From Pseudomonas endophytica (lineage in GTDB: Bacteria > Pseudomonadota > Gammaproteobacteria > Pseudomonadales > Pseudomonadaceae), in contig NZ_LLWH01000024.1 in the NCBI RefSeq assembly GCF_001411475.1, positions 18,013 to 82,012 of the forward strand: 64,000 bases of DNA, given 5' to 3'. Both the position numbers and the translations under genes were made by a program. Under the pieces are notes generated by a model, which saw only the letters and a list, made by a program, of their open reading frames with translations, did not search any database and was not told the DNA's origin. Of the stretch, positions 61,262 through 64,000 are shown in pieces (positions within the stretch are counted from its first letter, which is position 1; the number at the start of each line of letters is the position of its first letter).

Positions 61262-62119
61262 ATGAGCGAACGTCCCGAAGAGCCCAAACAGGCTTCTGAC
61301 GCCGATAGCCTGCTGCCTATCGATGAGCATGTCGAAGAAGGGCATGACGCTGAAGGCCGTAAGGTCCGGCATCGTGGTATCTATCTGCTGCCCAATCTTT
61401 TTACAACGGCAAACCTGTTTGCCGGTTTCTACTCCATCATCAGTTCAATGAGTGCGCAAAGCGCAATGAGCGCCGGTGATGCTGCGGGCGCAAGCAAGTA
61501 TTTTGCATTTGCCGCCATCGCGATTTTTGTCGCCATGGTGCTGGATGGCCTTGATGGCCGGGTTGCCCGTATGACTCATACTGAAAGTGCCTTTGGCGCC
61601 GAGTATGATTCCTTGTCTGACATGGTTGCTTTTGGTGTCGCGCCGGCGTTGCTGGCGTTTGGTTGGGCACTGGGCGACATGGGCAAAGTTGGCTGGATGG
61701 TGGCCTTCATATATGTGGCTGGCGCGGCTTTACGTCTGGCACGCTTCAACACGCAGGTCGGCAAGGCTGACAAACGTTACTTTATTGGTTTGGCCAGCCC
61801 TGCTGCTGCCGGCGTGGTGGCAGGTATTGTCTGGGCGTTCAGTGATTACGGTATCCAAGGGTCGAAAATGTCGTTCCTGGTTGCCTTGCTGGTGGCCGCT
61901 GCGGGCATGTTGATGGTCAGTAATATCAAGTACAACAGCTTTAAAGAGTTGGATTTAAAAGGGCGTGTACCGTTTGTGGCTATCTTGGCGGTAGTGTTGG
62001 TGTTCGCTGTGGTGTTCAGTGACCCTCCGCGTATTCTGTTACTGGCTTTCTTGGCCTACGCCGCATCGGGCCCGATACAGTATTTATTGCATATGCGCCG
62101 TAACAAAACCGGCGAGTGA
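61262..62119 (+). CDS. pssA: CDP-diacylglycerol-serine O-phosphatidyltransferase
   Basis: PssA makes phosphatidylserine, the precursor of phosphatidylethanolamine, in the inner membrane. The 285-residue protein is of the membrane CDP-alcohol type (not the peripheral E. coli type). The signature D-G-x2-A-R-x8-G-x3-D-x3-D reads DGLDGRVARMTHTESAFGAEYDSLSD (about 101-126, in two pieces). About eight membrane helices follow an acidic N-terminus. ATG 61262 is preferred over ATG 61256, which is too close to AAGG. Confidence 0.94.
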   Translation: MSERPEEPKQASDADSLLPIDEHVEEGHDAEGRKVRHRGIYLLPNLFTTANLFAGFYSIISSMSAQSAMSAGDAAGASKYFAFAAIAIFVAMVLDGLDGRVARMTHTESAFGAEYDSLSDMVAFGVAPALLAFGWALGDMGKVGWMVAFIYVAGAALRLARFNTQVGKADKRYFIGLASPAAAGVVAGIVWAFSDYGIQGSKMSFLVALLVAAAGMLMVSNIKYNSFKELDLKGRVPFVAILAVVLVFAVVFSDPPRILLLAFLAYAASGPIQYLLHMRRNKTGE

Positions 62120-62182
62120 TGTAATTTCTCTCAGGCTCCGTAGTCTATTGGTGCATCAGTCCTCCAATGCTGCGGAGTTGTC

Positions 62183-63196
62183 ATGCTTATCAAGTTACCT
62201 AAGACGTCCGACTGTAAAGAGTCGGACGTTACGCCTGAATCCATCTACTTATCTCGCCGTGCAGTACTAGGCAGCTCGCTTGCAGGCTTGGCTGTGAGCG
62301 CACTCCCACGTTGGGCGAACGCCAATGACGCATCGCGCTATGCCGATGTCGACCCGGGTAAAGCTCCTGCCTGGTTTGCAGATAAGCTCGCGCAGGCTAA
62401 GTGGCAGGCGGTTACAGTCGAGGGGGAGGCGATAACCCCATTTAAGGATGCCACTCATTACAACAATTTCTATGAGTTCGGTACGGATAAAGGCGATCCA
62501 GCACAAAACGCGGGGGCTTTGAAAACCGAGCCTTGGACAGTTGTGGTGGATGGAGAGGTGGGTAAGCCTGGGCGTTATGCGCTCGAGGACTTCATGAAGC
62601 CTTATCAGTTGGAGGAGCGGATTTATCGTTTGCGCTGTGTTGAGGCGTGGTCGATGGTCATCCCGTGGATGGGGTTTCCGATATCAGCTTTGCTCAAACA
62701 AGTTGAGCCTACGTCGAAAGCTAAATTCATACGCTTTGAAACACTGCAGGATCCGAAGGTAATGCCGGGACAGCGCTCTGGCTTCGCATTGATTGATTGG
62801 CCCTACGTAGAGGGGCTTCGCCTAGATGAGGCAATGAACCCTTTAGCAATTTTGGCCGTGGGGATGTATGGCCGTGAGCTGCCCAATCAAAATGGTGCTC
62901 CCCTGCGTTTGGTTGTGCCATGGAAGTATGGTTTCAAGAGCGTGAAGTCGATTGTGCGAATCAGTCTGGTCGAGGATCAGCCGAAAACCACATGGCAAAG
63001 TATTGCGGCTAATGAGTACGGCTTTTATGCCAACGTGAATCCGCAGGTTGACCATCCGCGCTGGACCCAGGCGCGGGAGCGGCGTCTGCCGAGCAGCTTG
63101 TTTAGCCCCAATGTTCGGGATACGCAGATGTTTAATGGCTATGCAGATGAAGTCGCTTCTTTATATACCGGCTTGGATCTGCGGAAAAATTACTGA
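62183..63196 (+). CDS. msrP: MsrP, periplasmic methionine sulfoxide reductase catalytic subunit
   Basis: MsrP repairs oxidised methionines in envelope proteins using a molybdopterin centre. The 337-residue protein has a twin-arginine signal ([18 protein letters not shown], Arg25-Arg26), the Mo-ligand Cys152 in [13 protein letters not shown], and family segments [17 protein letters not shown] and [19 protein letters not shown] 62183. Its stop overlaps the start of msrQ (TGATG), so the pair is translated together. In some bacteria msrPQ respond to HOCl; no regulator is seen here. Confidence 0.95.
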   Translation: MLIKLPKTSDCKESDVTPESIYLSRRAVLGSSLAGLAVSALPRWANANDASRYADVDPGKAPAWFADKLAQAKWQAVTVEGEAITPFKDATHYNNFYEFGTDKGDPAQNAGALKTEPWTVVVDGEVGKPGRYALEDFMKPYQLEERIYRLRCVEAWSMVIPWMGFPISALLKQVEPTSKAKFIRFETLQDPKVMPGQRSGFALIDWPYVEGLRLDEAMNPLAILAVGMYGRELPNQNGAPLRLVVPWKYGFKSVKSIVRISLVEDQPKTTWQSIAANEYGFYANVNPQVDHPRWTQARERRLPSSLFSPNVRDTQMFNGYADEVASLYTGLDLRKNY

Positions 63197-63810
63197 TGAA
63201 ATTTCCACTGTGGCGTCTCGCCGTATTTGTGGCGGCAGCGATCTGGCCACTGTATTGGCTCTATGAGGCGTGGAGCTTTGCCTTGGGGCCTGATCCTGGA
63301 AAGGTTTTGGTCGATCGTCTGGGTCTCGGAACCCTGATCTTACTATTGATAACGTTGTGCATGACGCCATTGCAAAAGCTGACTGGTTGGTCGGGGTGGA
63401 TCGTTGTGCGTCGGCAGATTGGGTTGTGGTGTTTTGCTTACGTGATGATGCACCTGTGCGCCTACTTGTTCTTTGTCCTTGGGCTTGACTGGTCCCAGTT
63501 GGGTGTAGAACTGAGTAAGCGGCCTTACATTATTGTTGGCAGCTTAGGGGCTCTATGTTTATTGGCGCTGGCAGTGACATCCAACCGTTTCAGTCAGAGG
63601 CGAATGGGCGCTAGTTGGAAGAAGCTGCACCGTTTGGTTTACGTGGTTGTGGGGTTGGGGTTGCTGCATATGCTTTGGATTGTGCGTGCTGACCTTAAAG
63701 AGTGGTCGGTGTATGCGGTTATAGGGGGGGGGCTATTACTCATGCGGATACCTGCTGTTATGCGGCGAATCCCACGGCTTTATAAGAAGAAGTCAGTGTC
63801 GGCCATTTAA
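63196..63810 (+). CDS. msrQ: MsrQ, heme-binding membrane subunit of the MsrPQ system
   Basis: MsrQ passes electrons from the cytoplasm or quinones to MsrP through heme. The 204-residue protein belongs to the ferric reductase-like membrane family, with about six helices and heme-ligand candidates in the [20 protein letters not shown] segment (His near residue 89) and in [22 protein letters not shown] 63196 overlaps the msrP stop. The next feature is the pair of rRNA-type promoters. Confidence 0.93.
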   Translation: MKFPLWRLAVFVAAAIWPLYWLYEAWSFALGPDPGKVLVDRLGLGTLILLLITLCMTPLQKLTGWSGWIVVRRQIGLWCFAYVMMHLCAYLFFVLGLDWSQLGVELSKRPYIIVGSLGALCLLALAVTSNRFSQRRMGASWKKLHRLVYVVVGLGLLHMLWIVRADLKEWSVYAVIGGGLLLMRIPAVMRRIPRLYKKKSVSAI

Positions 63811-63824
63811 ATAGGAATAAAGAC

Positions 63825-63852
63825 TTGACTCAGATTTCTAACGGCCTATAAT
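63825..63852 (+). promoter_or_regulatory. rRNA operon promoter P1 (predicted)
   Basis: TTGACT (63825-63830), a 16-base spacer and a perfect TATAAT (63847-63852), followed by GC-rich TCGCCCC. An A-rich stretch precedes the -35 and could act as an UP element. By synteny with P. aeruginosa, where msrQ is followed by a 16S rRNA gene, it should drive rRNA synthesis. Confidence 0.75.
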
Positions 63853-63958
63853 TCGCCCCACTTCCGGCGCAGTCGAAACGGAAAACTCCTTGAATATCAA
63901 TGAGTTGGATGTGTTTTGACGGTGCTAGCTTCAAATCATCGAAGCAGGAAATGAGGTG

Positions 63959-63986
63959 TTGACAGCAGCGTGTAACGCTGTAGAAT
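63959..63986 (+). promoter_or_regulatory. rRNA operon promoter P2 (predicted)
   Basis: TTGACA (63959-63964), a 16-base spacer and TAGAAT (63981-63986), followed by TCGCCTCCCGC, a GC-rich discriminator typical of stringently controlled promoters. The 16S gene itself is beyond the right edge. No other gene is seen in 63811-64000. Confidence 0.78.
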
Positions 63987-64000
63987 TCGCCTCCCGCTAA

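Overview
The window is a 64-kb stretch of core chromosome from a Pseudomonas, most likely of the P. fluorescens/P. putida lineage. Four things point there: the gene order, which matches the P. aeruginosa block from recN to the rRNA operon gene for gene over long runs; the cbrA-cbrB-crcZ-pcnB locus; a PrrF-type small RNA beside a heme importer; and paired REP elements with a GTAGGAGCTGCC...GGCAGCTCCTAC core. Assignment is by recognition of protein and RNA sequences, not by a database search.

Layout. 1-11,038: recN (cut by the left edge, minus strand, with a LexA box) is divergent from grpE-dnaK-dnaJ-dapB, then carA-carB-greA. 11,332-27,118: yhbY (minus) is divergent from rlmE-ftsH-folP-glmM-tpiA-secG, two tRNA genes (Leu-GAG, initiator fMet), and rimP-nusA-infB-rbfA-truB-rpsO-pnp. 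27,398-34,867: a BON-domain protein behind a likely sigma-54 promoter, two REP pairs, then a minus-strand set (large AsmA/DUF748-type protein, RNA methyltransferase, MpaB-family protein, pgi). 35,140-45,741: a long minus-strand series read dksA, gluQ, cbrX, cbrA, cbrB, crcZ RNA, pcnB, folK, panB, panC. 46,062-51,113: an aminotransferase-sfsA pair, a Rieske protein, and the Fur-boxed heme importer hmuTUV. 51,180-51,293: prrF, a Fur-regulated small RNA on the minus strand, convergent with hmuV. 51,369-57,398: tfoX-like, pentapeptide-repeat and kinase-like/P-loop proteins, mrcB, a TPR lipoprotein and a YqcC protein. 57,536-63,810: ilvI-ilvH-ilvC, pssA, msrP-msrQ. The right edge carries two strong promoters that by synteny should drive a rRNA operon just outside the window.

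How the parts work together. Much of the window serves protein synthesis and quality control: chaperones, FtsH, transcription and translation factors, tRNA genes and RNA turnover. Two regulatory circuits stand out. In the first, CbrA/CbrB and sigma-54 activate the decoy RNA CrcZ, which titrates Hfq and lifts catabolite repression. The CbrB palindrome, the -24/-12 promoter, the A-rich Hfq motifs and the terminator can all be read. In the second, Fur controls both heme uptake and the iron-sparing RNA PrrF.

I found no prophage, insertion sequence, CRISPR array or defence island, and no clear candidate for an entirely new system. The less ordinary features are untranslated leaders and small RNAs (carA, ilvI, rimP and pnp leaders; the greA-yhbY spacer), the absence of panD beside panC, the heme operon without a receptor gene, and a few poorly characterised proteins.
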